Positions 13,070 to 24,246 of a stretch of 64,000 bases of DNA are shown in pieces; position 1 is the stretch's first letter, and each line of letters starts with the position of its first letter. The translations under genes were made by a program, and so were the position numbers. This DNA comes from Nemania diffusa (Eukaryota > Ascomycota > Sordariomycetes > Xylariales > Xylariaceae), in the NCBI GenBank assembly GCA_038501195.1, contig JBBPUQ010000011.1:1054001-1118000 (forward strand), given 5' to 3'. Below the pieces are notes generated by a model, which saw only the letters and a list, made by a program, of their open reading frames with translations, searched no databases and was not told the DNA's origin.

Positions 13070-13076
13070 AAAAAAA
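13070..13076 (-). terminator. Pol III T-run downstream of tRNA-Ala
   Basis: Seven consecutive A on the plus strand are seven T on the transcribed strand, 33-39 nt beyond the 3' end of the tRNA-Ala. Confidence 0.55.
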
Positions 13077-13082
13077 TGTTGG

Positions 13083-13106
13083 TATAGGAGGAATTAAACC
13101 TCCAAT
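13083..13106 (-). other. T-arm/acceptor-like fragment behind tRNA-Ala
   Basis: On the minus strand, GGAGG-TTTAATT-CCTCC forms a 5-bp stem with a 7-nt loop and is followed by TATACCA. This is the layout of a tRNA T arm plus the 3' acceptor strand. No matching 5' half is present. It could be a remnant of a second tRNA (perhaps mitochondrial type) or a chance hairpin. Confidence 0.3.
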
Positions 13107-13108
13107 GT

Positions 13109-13180
13109 TGGACTCGCGGGGAATCGAACCCCGGACCACTCCCATGCTAAGGGAGTATTATACCACTAAACCACAAGCCC
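13109..13180 (-). tRNA. tRNA-Ala (AGC)
   Basis: The 72-nt minus-strand sequence folds as a cloverleaf. The acceptor stem GGGCTTG pairs with CGAGTCC and includes the G3-U70 wobble that is the alanine identity element. The anticodon stem CTCCC/GGGAG encloses the loop TTAGCAT, with AGC at 13148-13146. The T arm is CGGGG-TTCGATT-CCCCG and the discriminator base is A. There is no intron. A run of seven T on the transcribed strand follows about 33 nt downstream. Confidence 0.93.
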
Positions 13181-13517
13181 ATGTGGAGAGGAATTGCTAT
13201 CCGGTTAGGGGATGCTAGCTCCTAAATGAAGCACGAAATTCCAAATTTGATATATAGCTAGGTAAAAAGATATATGTTAATTTAGGTGAAAATGTTAAAT
13301 CATTACGGCTTTTAGATTTAGGATTAAGGTTTATGCTTATCTTGGGTGTCTTGTGATATGTATGAACTATTAATGGTGAACATAGGGTTGAAAATTAAAC
13401 TTTATTGTTAAAATTAAACTCTCCGCTAGGTAAAATTCACTTTAAATCTCAATGCATAAGCTCAAGATAGTTAAATTATATTTCTATATTTCTAGAAATA
13501 TGGTATCATAAACTCCT

Positions 13518-14128
13518 TCACACTGGTCTGAGAGTTGAATCAACTCGAAGATATACCAATTCCCGTATCTTACCACAGGACGCAAAGATGCCATTGGTAG
13601 CTTTCCCACAGACCACGCGCTTCAAGGAATCACAATCCTCCCATGTCTTAGTCTCTTCATTGTACATCTGCATTTGCACAAAGTGGCACATCTTGCTACT
13701 CGCTGATTGATAACTTCTTTTGGCGAAATGGAAGTAAACGTATACTCAACAGTCGTCAATGAAGTAGAGAGTTAAACCAGCAATTTATGTGCGCGATTAG
13801 AAACATCTTACAACTAAATATATATAGAGAGAGCCCTAGAGATACATGTCTCGTGAACAGTAGACCTGTTGGTAATAGTGAGTGAATACTTTGTTGCTAT
13901 TTCCGCCATAACAAAGATATTGTTCACATAGATGTAATACTCTGGTTGCCTCGAGGAATCAGGAATCAGGATAACAATAGACAAAAGACTTACACTAATA
14001 GCTGTACTAATAATAGCAAAGTTCCTATAATGGAATCTCAAGTTGAGATACGCGTAATAGATAGTGTAAGCTGCCTTATATAAATGGAAAATAACGAGGT
14101 TTTGATAATTACAAGCTCCGAGCTGCAA
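13518..14128 (-). pseudogene. Possible decayed small cysteine-containing protein gene
   Basis: The 3' part (13691-13518) reads as a well-formed 57-residue tail beginning MCHFVQMQMYN and containing WEDCDS, VVCGKATNG and FASCGKI, with four Cys and a TGA stop. It has ordinary base composition. The frame is open upstream to about 13730. Further upstream, 14128-13814 in another minus frame gives a peptide with a hydrophobic segment (FAIISTAISVSLLSIVILI) and one Cys. A GTAAGA at about 13810 and a GTTTAAC branch-like site could mark an intron, but a TAG precedes the donor. Two exons of a small secreted protein damaged by mutation would fit. I know no homologue. Confidence 0.3.
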
Positions 14129-14982
14129 AAAGACAAGATCATCTTAAGCAGCATCTCGGTATTTATATAACTTAAACAATGAGTTTAAAATAGCAGGTAT
14201 AGTATAATACTAATAAATATATTATCTAAATCTTTCTCTAGCTACTCTTAAGTTGAAATGCACTTAATGGCCTTTCTTTATTTATTTTTTTGCATCATTT
14301 TGCTTTTTTTCTATTGTCTTTTTTTTGTTAATAGCATATCAGCTAATGCGTAGACTTTTTCTATAGTTACCTGTAGATTCCCCTCAGCTTAGAATTTAGA
14401 TAGCTATAGGGAGGTAGAGAGAGTACGAAACATGTTAGTTTTACCCCTTAATGAGATGCTACATCTTTTATTAGCGGGGTATTAGTTGAAAGCTTATAAT
14501 AATGTGGCATTAAAGGATCATCATGCATGACCGTCGATCTGGTACAGCTAGCATCTTGCACCCGCCAATATTTAGACTGGGATCCTCAAGGTCGTCCTAA
14601 CTAGAAAAGTGTGTATGGTCGAAATAGGATGTACGTAATCGTCATCCTAGATTAGATAATCCGTATTCTCTTTATACACACAATCTATATTTATTAATCC
14701 TTTTTGTTGTCGTACTGTCATTTTGAAACGCAATATTGTGTGCGACCTATGTTTTATTGTTCATTGGCATCATATCCAATTATGAATGGACTCGTTCCTT
14801 TTTTTGTGCCTATGAGTCGACACGATCCAGCGGGTAAATCATACACACCGCACTCTGGAAGCCTAGAAATAATCACAATAGCATTTCTAGAAATCTTTCG
14901 CTTTAATTCTTCCATATTAAGGATTTATTCAGTAGGACTAGCGGCAGGCTGGTCCTGAGGATGGGTGGCTAAGAAAAAGTCG
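14129..14982. other. Intergenic between decayed gene and LTR element
   Basis: Mixed composition. An 84-codon open stretch at 14704-14958 begins with TTG, has no good start and resembles nothing I know. No RNA gene was seen. Confidence 0.5.
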
Positions 14983-14987
14983 TCTAG
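14983..14987. repeat. Target-site duplication TCTAG, left copy
   Basis: Directly abuts the left LTR. The partner is at 22219-22223. Confidence 0.88.
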
Positions 14988-15174
14988 TGTTAGATTTAAG
15001 CTTTTCTTAAAGAGCTTGAGGCCCGTGTATGAAAAGCGCATATTAATTATATAAGCGATGTAGCTAATATTGAGTAGTTTATATAACGTATAAAAAAGAG
15101 CTTATTAAATAATTGCTTTAAATTAAAGCTAATTATTAATATATAATACTAAAGCAAATATATTAAATCTAACA
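14988..15174. repeat. Left LTR (187 bp)
   Basis: The first 50 or so bases keep their C and G (for example GAGGCCCGTG near 15018), while the last 80 or so are depleted of them relative to the right copy. It holds TATATAACG and TATAAAAAA, promoter-like TATA elements typical of LTRs. Confidence 0.92.
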
Positions 15175-18100
15175 ATTAAAAGTTTTATTAATTTTTATAT
15201 TTTATTAAATAATAAATTATATATATATAATTAATAAAATTATTAAAATAGCAACTTTTATTATAATTATTTTTTATTTTTTTAATAACTTTTATTTATA
15301 AAAAAAAACTTTATTATAAAAGTATATAATAAAAATTTATAAATTTATTTAGTTTTTAAATTTATATAAGCTTTTTAGTTAAAATAGTTAAATATATTAA
15401 TAATAATAAAATTTATAAATATAAATATTAACTTTTTTAATATATTAATTATTAAATTTATTACTTTTTAATAAATGTTTTATTTAACTATTAAATAAAG
15501 TTATAATATAATAATAAAATATTATAATATTTATTAAATAAAATTTATTAAATTTATTAAATAAATATATAAAACAATATATTTTAATTATAAGCTAATA
15601 TATATAAAAACAAATAAAATAATCGATAAATAATATAATAAATTAAAAAAGCTTAATATAATAATATAATAAGTTTTTAAGTTTAAATATAAATAAAAAT
15701 ATAAAAATTTTATATATTTAATAATAATAAAATTTATTAAAAATTTTATTAAATAAATCAATAAATAATTAAATAAAATTATTAAAATAAATATTAAAAA
15801 TATTAATATTATTAAATTTTTTAAATTTATTACTGATTTTAAAAAAACTTTTTAAATTATTTATTTTGTTTAAACTATTAAATTTTCAAATATTTATAAT
15901 ATTAAAATTATTAATAATATATTAAATTATTATATTATAATTTTTAAGTTATATTATAAAGTAATAGTTTTAAATATTATAAAAACTAATAAAAAATTTA
16001 TAAAAAAAAAAGCATTTTTTATATTTTAAAAAAAATAAAATAAAAATAAATCTATTAATTAAAAGCGATAAAATTGTTAAAAATAGTTTTATTAAAAAAA
16101 AAAAACAAAAATGCTATAGCAATTTTAAATAAAACAAATAACAAAAGAATATTTAAAAAAGTTTGCAAAATAATTTTTATAAATATTTTAAAATAAATAT
16201 ATATATAAATAATAAAAAAAAAAATTTTAATATTATTAACTATATAATATATTATAAATATTATTTAATAATTAAATATTAATTTATTTTTTTTAAAAAT
16301 AAATTTAATAATTAAATTTTCAATATAATTATTAAAAAAATTATTAAACTATAATTAAATATTAATAAAGCTATAAAATAAATAATAAAATATATAAAAT
16401 AATAATATAAAAAAAAAAGATTTAAAAAAAATAAATTTAAAACTATAAAAAAAAAAAATTAATTTTTAAAATTTTTAATAATTTAAATTAAAAATATTTT
16501 TAATTTATAAAAAAAAAACTTATTAATTTATTTATTAAAAAATTTAGCTATAATAAATTTAAAAAAAGTTAACTTTAAAAATATAATAATAGTAAAAAAT
16601 AATATAATTTATATATATAACTATAAAAAAATCAATATAAAAATTTAAAATTTAAAAATAGCTATAAATTTAATATTTTTATAAACTTTAAATTATATAA
16701 AAGTTTATTAAAAAAATAAACTTAAATTTAATTTTTTAAAATATTATTAAAAAATATTTTTATATTTTTTAATTTATATATATAATTAATATATAATAAA
16801 ATATTTTCTAATATAATTTATAGCTTATATTTTTTATATATAAAAAAATTTATTAAATTTTTATATAAAAAAATTAAAAATTAAAATAAATTTATATGAT
16901 TAATATTAACAGTTTAAATATTTAAAGTTTAAATTGTTAAAATAATTATTAATTTATATTAAAAAAATAATAATTATATTATATTTTAATAATAAAATCT
17001 ATATTATTGATTATATAATTTATAATAAAATAAAAATATATTATAAAATAATATAAAATATTTATTTAAAAATTATAAAAGTAAATATATATTTAATAAT
17101 TAATTTTTATAAATATAATAAACTTAATTAATAAAAATATTTTTAAAAAATAATATTAATAATTAATTAATATTTAAATTATATATAAAATTATTATATT
17201 AATAATAAATTTGCTAATATTATATAAATAATTTTTAAAAATTATATTAAATATATAAAGTATTATTTTAATATTAAAATAAAAACTATTAAATATAACA
17301 ATAAATTTATTAGTTTAAAATAAAAAACTATTTATTTTAATAAATTAATTATTAAAAAATATAGCATTATTTTTGAAATTTTATTATTATATATTTAAAA
17401 TTTTAATAATAAAATTAAAAAAATAAAAATTATTATTAAATTAAAAATAAACTTTATATATAATAGTTATAAATTTTTTTTATTTTTATAAATTAAAATA
17501 GTTTATATAATAGTTTATTTATATAATTAAATATTTAAATTAATTAATTATTAATAAATTTTTTATAAAAAGTTTTATTTTTATTTTAATAATTTATAAA
17601 ATATAATAAATTATAAAAAAAATTTGTTATTTATTTATTTAAAAGTTTTTAATTATATAATATTTATTATAACTTAGTAAATTAAATAAAAAAAGTATAA
17701 ATATTAAAAGTTTAATTTTAAAATTTAAATAAACTATTTAATAAATTATTAATTTATTAATATTTACTATATATAGTTGTTATAAAAAAATAAAATAATT
17801 ATTATTAAAGATATAATTTTTAATAAAAATAAATTTTTTAGTAAAAATTTAAACGAATTTAAAAATAAACTTTTTAAAATTTTTTTAAAAGTTTATACAA
17901 TATTAATTAAAAAAATTATATATTAAAATGTTTTTAAATTAAATAAAAATATAAAAAATTATTTAAAAAATAATAAATATAATAATATATTATTAAAAAA
18001 TATATTTAAAAATTTTGATTTTATAAAATAAAAAAAAAATAAATTTATAATTAATATTTTAAAAAATCGTTTAAAAAAGATATATTTTTATATAAATATT

Positions 18101-21100
18101 AAATTTAAACTAAAGTTTTTAATATTTTTTAAATTTTTTTTTATTATATTATTAAATTTAATAATTTTTTAATTTAATTATTTTAATTTTTATTTAAAAA
18201 AAAAAATATATTAAAAATAAATTATAAATTTAAACTAAAATATTATTTTTTAATTTATTATAAAATAAATAAACTATTTGTTTTTATTTAATAAAACTTT
18301 ATAATATATTATATATTAATAATAAATTAATAATAAAAATATAATAAATTTATTTATTAAAAAATATTATATATAACTATAACAATTTATTATAAATATT
18401 TAATATTATAAAAAGTTTTATTAATAAAAAAAAATTAATTTTTAAAAAAACTTATAAAAAAAAAACTTTTAAACAAGTTATAAATTTTTTTAAAATTTAT
18501 ATATATATAAACAATTAATTTTAAATATTAAATATTAAAAATAAATTAACTAATATTTTTTATAATAAAATATTATAAATATTAAATATTAATAAAGCTA
18601 TTTAAAAAAAAAAAAAGTTTTTAAACTGTTTAATTATTATTAAAAAGTTTATTTTTAAAAACTGCTATTTTAAAAAATAAAAATTTATTGCTAAAATTTA
18701 TTTTTTTTATTAAAATAATATAATAAATTTATTAATTATTTATTAAAAAATTATTTTTATAAAACTAAATATATATATTTATAAAGCTATATTAAAATAA
18801 ACATTTAAAAAAAAATTTTAAAAAGCTTTTTATAAAAAAGCTTAATATTTAATTATATATAAATATATATATATAAATTTAATAAATATAGCTATTATAA
18901 TAAATATAAAATTTATTTAATAATATAAAAAAACTAATAATTTAATTATAATAAAAAAAATATTTATATTAATATATTAGTAAAAAAATTATTTAAAATA
19001 TTAATAGCTATTATTATTAAATTTAATTTAAAATTTAAACAATATAATATTATAAATATATTTATTAATATTAAATTAATTAAAAAAGTTTATATATATA
19101 TATTATTAAATTATTAAAAGTTTAAAATAATAGTTTAATTATAATAAGTTTTATATAAATTATAAAAGTTTTTTTTATTATAATAAAAAAAATTTATTAA
19201 ATTATTTTATAAAATAAAATTTATTTTTATATTTTATAAATTTTGTTATTTTTTAAAAAATAAAATATTATTATTTATTTATATTAACAATATAGTAATA
19301 GTTTATAAAAAAAAAAACTAAAAAATAACTAATAAAATAATCAAAGTTTTAAAAATTAAATATAATTTTATAAAAAAAAACAATTTATAATAATTTTTAA
19401 AAATAAAAGTTATAAAAAATAAATAAAAAAGTTTTTTATAACTTTTTTAAACTTTTTATATTAAAAAAATTATTAAATTAAAAAGTTTAATATTTAATAT
19501 TTATTTAAATATTTTAATAAAAACTAATAAGCTTTTTTTTTATAAAAAAATTGTAATTTTAATTAATATTTATTTATTTTAATAAAAAATAAAATCTATA
19601 TTATATATTATATTAATTATATATTTTAATATAATATTTAAAACTTTATAATTAATTTGTTTTAATTATAATTTATTATTTAAATATTATAAAATAGCTA
19701 ATAAGTTTTTATTTTATTTATTAAATATTTAATTTTATATTTTATAATTTAATAATAAAAATGATTTTATAGTAGCTAATAATATTTTATTTAATAATAA
19801 TATTTTTAATTAAAAAAATTTTTAAATTTATATTATAAAACTTTTTAATAATATTATAAAATAAAAAGCTAATAAATAAAATATAATTATTATATTTATT
19901 ATTAAAGCTAAACTTTTTATTTTTATATAAATAATTAAAAAAACTATATATATTAATTAATTAATTAATAAATTTAATATTAATTTTAATAGCTAATATA
20001 TATATATTTAACATAATAATTAATAAATTATAAAATTAATTATTAAAAAAATAACAGTTTTATATATTAAATTAAAATATATAAATATATATAACTATTA
20101 ATTATATTAAAAAATTAAATATAAAAACTTTATAATAAAATATATATTTATTAATAAAATAATTATTAATAAGTTTATTAAAGTTTTTATATTTAAAAAA
20201 TAACTTATATTTTTAATATAATTAAAATTAGTTATATTTTTTTATTAATTTAAATCTTTTATAAATATTTTAATTATTATTAATTAATTTAAAAATTAAT
20301 TAATAAATAAAAAATTAATAAAATAACTATAAAATAAATAGTTATAATTAATAGTTATTTAAAATAAACTAATTAAATAAAAGCAAAAAAAATAAAAGTA
20401 ATATAATTTAAAGTTTATTAAGTTATATATATTTAAAAAAAAAAAAAAAACTTTATTTAAAAAGTACTTTTTATATATAAATAATTTTATTACTGCAATA
20501 GCTTATATTTAGTTTAAAAATTTTAACTAGTTATTTTTTTTTTTTTTTTTTTTTTTATATATTTTATATTAACTTTTAATAAACTTAAAAAAATATAAAC
20601 AATAATATAAAAAGCAGCAAATTTAGCAATAAAAATATTATTAACGAAAATATTATATAAAATATAAAAGATTTAGCAAATATTAATAAATTTAAATTAA
20701 TTAATTAATTAAAATTATATTAATTAAAAAAAAACTATTTATATAGTTTTATATATATAGCTGCTAAAATAATATATATAATAACTATTATAATTTATAA
20801 TTTTTTAATAGATTTTATTTAAATAACTTTTAAAAATATTATAAATATATTATAAATAAAAAATTTTATAAGTTATTTTAAAAAACTATATTAAATTGTT
20901 ATAAAAATATTATTAATTAATAGTTAATAAATATATAAGTTTATAAAAAATAAATATAGCAAATATTATAAAAGAAAATATAAATATATAAATAATTTAT
21001 AAATATTTTAATAGCTTTAAAAAAAAAATTAATATAATTAATATTATATTTTTATTAAAATGTTTATAAATATTTAATATATTTATTATTAATTTATTAA

Positions 21101-22031
21101 AACTAGAAATAACAATAAAAGAAATAAATAAGTAAATTTATTAATAAAATATAATAAATATAAATAAAAGTATATTTATTATTATAAAAGCTTAACAGTA
21201 AAATATAATAAATATAAATAAAAATATATATGTTATTATAAATACTAAAATATAAAAAAAGCAGAAAAAATAGCAGCAAAAAACTTTTTTTTCTTTGTTT
21301 TTTTTTTTTTTTTTTAAAAAACAAATGCAATAATAACAATAATATAAATATTTTATAAAATTTATTAGCAATTTTTTTAAAGTATATAAATAAATAATTT
21401 ATTAAAAAAAGGTTTTTTTTTATTTTTTTTTAAAAAAAGAAAAAAAAAATTAAATAATTTATATATATATTAGTAATATTTTTAAAGTATAAAATTAAAT
21501 TAGTTATAAAAAGTAGCAAAAAAAAACTATAATATAATAGTTTTTATAATATTACTAAATTATTTAACTATTATATATAAATATATAATTTTATAATATT
21601 TATTAAATAAATAATTATTTAAAAAATCTATAAATTAATTAATAAATGATTTTTTTATTTAATTGTAATAAATATATAATATAAATATAAAAATATATAT
21701 ATTAAAATAATTATAAAAAATAAAAAAAAAATAAAAATAAAAATAAAAAAAAAACAAACTAAAAATTTTTAATAAGTTTAATTATATTTATATTTAATAT
21801 ATTATATATTATTTAATAACTAAATAATAATATATTAATTTATTTAATCATATATTTATATAATACAAGTTATTTATTTATTACAATATATTTAATAATA
21901 TATTTTAAATTTTATATTATATATTATAAAGTTTTATTATTTATTATAAATATAAATATATTTATTATTAATTATAAAAATAACTATATAATATAAAAAA
22001 AAATATTAAAATATTTATTTTTAAAAAAATA

Positions 22032-22218
22032 TATTAAATTTAAGCTTTTTTTAAAAAGCTTAAAACTTATATATAAAAAGTATGTATTAATTATATAAAT
22101 GATGTAGCTAATATTAAGTAGTTTATATAACGTATAAAAAGGAGCTTATTAGATAATTGCCTCAGATTAGAGCTAGTCACCAATATACAACACTAAAGCA
22201 GATGCACCAAATCTGACA
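22032..22218. repeat. Right LTR (187 bp)
   Basis: Pattern opposite to the left LTR: the inner (left) half is C/G-depleted and starts TATTAAATTT where the left copy has TGTTAGATTT. The outer (right) 75 or so bases keep GCCTCAG, GTCACCAATA and AGATGCACC. Ends AAATCTGACA. Confidence 0.92.
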
Positions 22219-22223
22219 TCTAG
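22219..22223. repeat. Target-site duplication TCTAG, right copy
   Basis: Directly abuts the right LTR and matches 14983-14987. Confidence 0.88.
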
Positions 22224-22249
22224 TTTGGGCTTGTAGCACAGCCACAGGC

Positions 22250-22687
22250 GACGGTGGGCCATTACCACATTATCCGACATAACTATTTTTCCTCCAAAAT
22301 TTGATTTCGCAGATACCATACACTGCAAATACCTAAATATTATAAATATATCGCATATGTATTTATTTAAAAAATAGCAATAAAATAAATAAGCAGTGTT
22401 ATTATTATTGCTGTTGTTATTATTAAGCTTATTTTATAATATATTTATATATGTAGTATATCTTTTTAAGTACTGCTTTTGTACTGCGATTTTATAGTGC
22501 TTAGTTTTATTTATATATACTTAATAAATGTATAAAAACATGCTTAAATAATTGTTTTATTAGATATATATATATAAAACTAAGAATTATATATCGTAGT
22601 ACAAAAGTAGCACTTAAAAAGATAGTATATATAGTCGTATTAATAAATAATAAGCATTTAGTGCACATTTAGTTTATTTATACTAAA

Positions 22688-22725
<38 letters not shown>

Positions 22726-22904
22726 TAATTTATAATAAAACTAACAGTATATAAAAGCTTTATACAATAAATAAAAATATATTTTATATATAAACGATTT
22801 TTTATGTAACATATAATATATATAACAGACCTATAATCTATGTCTTGATTGGAAAAAGCGAAGTAAGAAAGTTATGTCGGATAATGTGGTAATGGCCCAC
22901 CCTA
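22250..22904. mobile_element. Foldback/TIR element of about 655 bp
   Basis: GGTGGGCCATTACCACATTA... at 22253-22284 is repeated perfectly in inverted orientation at 22870-22901 (32 of 32 bp). A second, imperfect inverted pair lies further in, about 22453-22520 against 22565-22633, sharing CTTTTTAAGT and CTTTTGTACT, so the element can fold into a long nested hairpin. The 6-bp direct repeat ACAGGC flanks it (22244-22249 and 22905-22910) if three bases beyond each perfect repeat belong to the element. The interior is AT-rich with an A run of about 25 near 22694. No transposase frame exists, so it is non-autonomous or decayed. Confidence 0.75.
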
Positions 22905-23002
22905 ACAGGCCTATGGCTTAGCAGGTGGCTCAACTACCGGCCTACCACAATAGCTTCATCTTGATTCATGGCCCATCTCTACTAAAAAAACTGAATACAT
23001 GC

Positions 23003-23009
23003 AAAAAAA
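23003..23009 (-). terminator. Pol III T-run after tRNA-Leu
   Basis: Seven A on the plus strand, that is seven T on the transcribed strand, starting 9 nt after the tRNA 3' end. Confidence 0.8.
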
Positions 23010-23017
23010 TGATATTC

Positions 23018-23132
23018 TGAGAGCTGCAGGATTCGAACCTGCGCGGTTTCCCACCGCGGGATTTATGGTATGCTAAGGATCACCTTTTGCTACTACCTAA
23101 ACACGGCGCCTTAACCACTCGGCCAAACTCCC
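23018..23132 (-). tRNA. tRNA-Leu (TAG) with a 36-nt intron
   Basis: Minus-strand cloverleaf: acceptor GGGAGTT pairs with AGCTCTC, the D arm is TGGCCGAGTGGTTAAGGCG (typical of Leu/Ser), and the T arm is GCAGG-TTCGAAT-CCTGC with discriminator A. Anticodon stem CCGTG pairs with CGCGG. The anticodon TAG is at 23099-23097. The intron, in the usual place one base 3' of the anticodon, runs from about 23095 to 23060. An 11-nt variable region marks it as class II. A run of seven T on the transcribed strand follows at 23009-23003. Confidence 0.92.
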
Positions 23133-23539
23133 AGGCTGAATTATTATTCCATATTCACCCTAGATGTTATAAGGTATTGCAGTTATTTTTTTTGCACACT
23201 AAGGGCCTTTCTATTATTCCACTAAGGAAAATCTCATATGAATTTATGATTTAGCAAATTTTTCACTAAGTTATTGTCACAATAACAAGTTCCACTGTCT
23301 GCGGTTATAGCAATGGAATTTTGTTTTTTTATAAATTAGCTAATCAGCAATAATATTAAGTAAAGTTTCGCATGCATGAATGAATATTCCCATTCATTGA
23401 TGATTATCTGCAAAGTTTAAGAAAAATTCGTTATAGCTAGATAGTGTTTTCAAAGAGATTTCTTGTGTGCATGGCTTATTTAAATAGACTAAATAAAACA
23501 AAAAGAGATGATTAGCAATGTAAAGAGAATATGGATTAG

Positions 23540-23619
23540 CTCCGAATCGGGGAATCGAACCCCGGGCTTGACGGCACTTCTATGAGAGCGTCAAATGTTA
23601 GCCACTACACCAATTCGGA
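23540..23619 (-). tRNA. tRNA-Glu (CTC) with an 8-nt intron
   Basis: Minus-strand cloverleaf: acceptor TCCGAAT pairs with ATTCGGA, T arm CGGGG-TTCGATT-CCCCG, discriminator G. The anticodon stem TGACG/CGTCA encloses CTCTCA, with anticodon CTC at 23586-23584. The eight bases TAGAAGTG (23582-23575) interrupt the loop after position 37, the normal intron site. Without them the tRNA is 72 nt. The nearest T-run lies about 35 nt downstream. Confidence 0.9.
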
Positions 23620-23870
23620 GTGGATGTGCTATGAAGGGTGCACACGAATACAGTATTTATTAATACGATCTCGAGCTAGAGCTACGGTAGAGTTGAAAGG
23701 TTTTATAACTGAGCTTAGGAATTCTTGATGATGTACATTCCAAAGAGATATTAAATAGAACAGGTTGAGCACTGTTTAATGTGTTAACAATCAATATGGC
23801 ATAAACCACGCTTTGCAATATTGTTGTTATATAAGTCGGATTTGGGTGAGGCTAAAAGTTCGATATAAGA

Positions 23871-24246
23871 TCAGTCTTCAGGATTGGCAAGCTTGTTCCA
23901 CCTCTCTATATCAACCTCCTTGGCCGCAAGCTGGTATGTTGATGTGCGCATATGAACCCTTTCAACAAGCAGTGCCCCAATTTCTTTGTGTAGTTGTTTC
24001 ATTTCTTCTTCAAATTGTCCGCGTGTCATCTCAAGCGATTTGTCTTGCCAGCTAAGTCTTTTCCAGCAGTGTGAGTTAGTCATTGTTCCTTTCGTCAGAA
24101 TTGAAAGGATAGCATATCGAAGCTCACCTAAGCTCTCCTACTGTTGCTTGTTTCGCTTCATATGCAGCATCTGCTACTTTGAGCTTCTGCAGCACAACTT
24201 GAAGTTGGTGCTTCATATTTCCTAGGTTGCCAATTTCCGGTTCCAT
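23871..24246 (-). CDS. Small coiled-coil protein, 99 aa, unknown function
   Basis: Two exons: 24246-24128 and 24051-23871. The 76-nt intron has donor GTGAGC, branch TGACTAAC and acceptor TTAG. Together they give a 99-residue protein starting MEPEIGNLGN and ending NKLANPED. Without splicing, exon 1 would stop immediately at the donor TGA, so the intron is strongly implied. The product is rich in Glu, Lys, Gln and Leu, with heptad-like spacing from residues 10 to 70, which suggests one long helix or coiled coil. There is no signal peptide and no membrane segment. I recognise no family. It sits just beyond the tRNA-Glu at the edge of the repeat-rich region. It could also be the 3' end of a longer gene, because the upstream sequence contains a possible acceptor. 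Confidence 0.55.

Larger units (their letters stand above)
12366..13108. other. Intergenic, moderately AT-rich
   Basis: No coding or RNA feature was recognised in this stretch, apart from the short tRNA-like fragment at 13083-13106. Composition is intermediate between the RIP blocks and the gene-rich arm. Confidence 0.6.
14988..22218. mobile_element. Complete LTR retrotransposon erased by RIP (7231 bp)
   Basis: Two 187-bp direct repeats bound the element, at 14988-15174 and 22032-22218. They align without gaps, and the roughly 37 differences I count are all C/T or G/A transitions. LTR ends are TGTTAGATTT and AAATCTGACA, which are inverted repeats apart from one transition. The 5-bp target duplication TCTAG lies at 14983-14987 and 22219-22223. 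The interior is almost pure A+T, so gag and pol cannot be read and neither orientation nor superfamily (copia or gypsy) can be decided. Equal LTR lengths and an intact duplication show that the insertion is structurally complete. Confidence 0.93.

Noticed and set aside
14704..14958. 84-codon frame left of the LTR element as a gene
   Set aside because: Begins with TTG, has no ATG context, no splice support and no recognisable similarity.
15039..15174. First reading of the direct repeat as a 136-bp LTR
   Set aside because: Allowing C/T and G/A changes extends the match to 187 bp and reveals TG...CA ends plus the TCTAG duplication, which the shorter version lacked.
21103..21339. 78-codon open frame inside the AT-rich element
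   Set aside because: Encodes only Phe/Tyr/Ile/Leu/Lys low complexity expected from A+T sequence.
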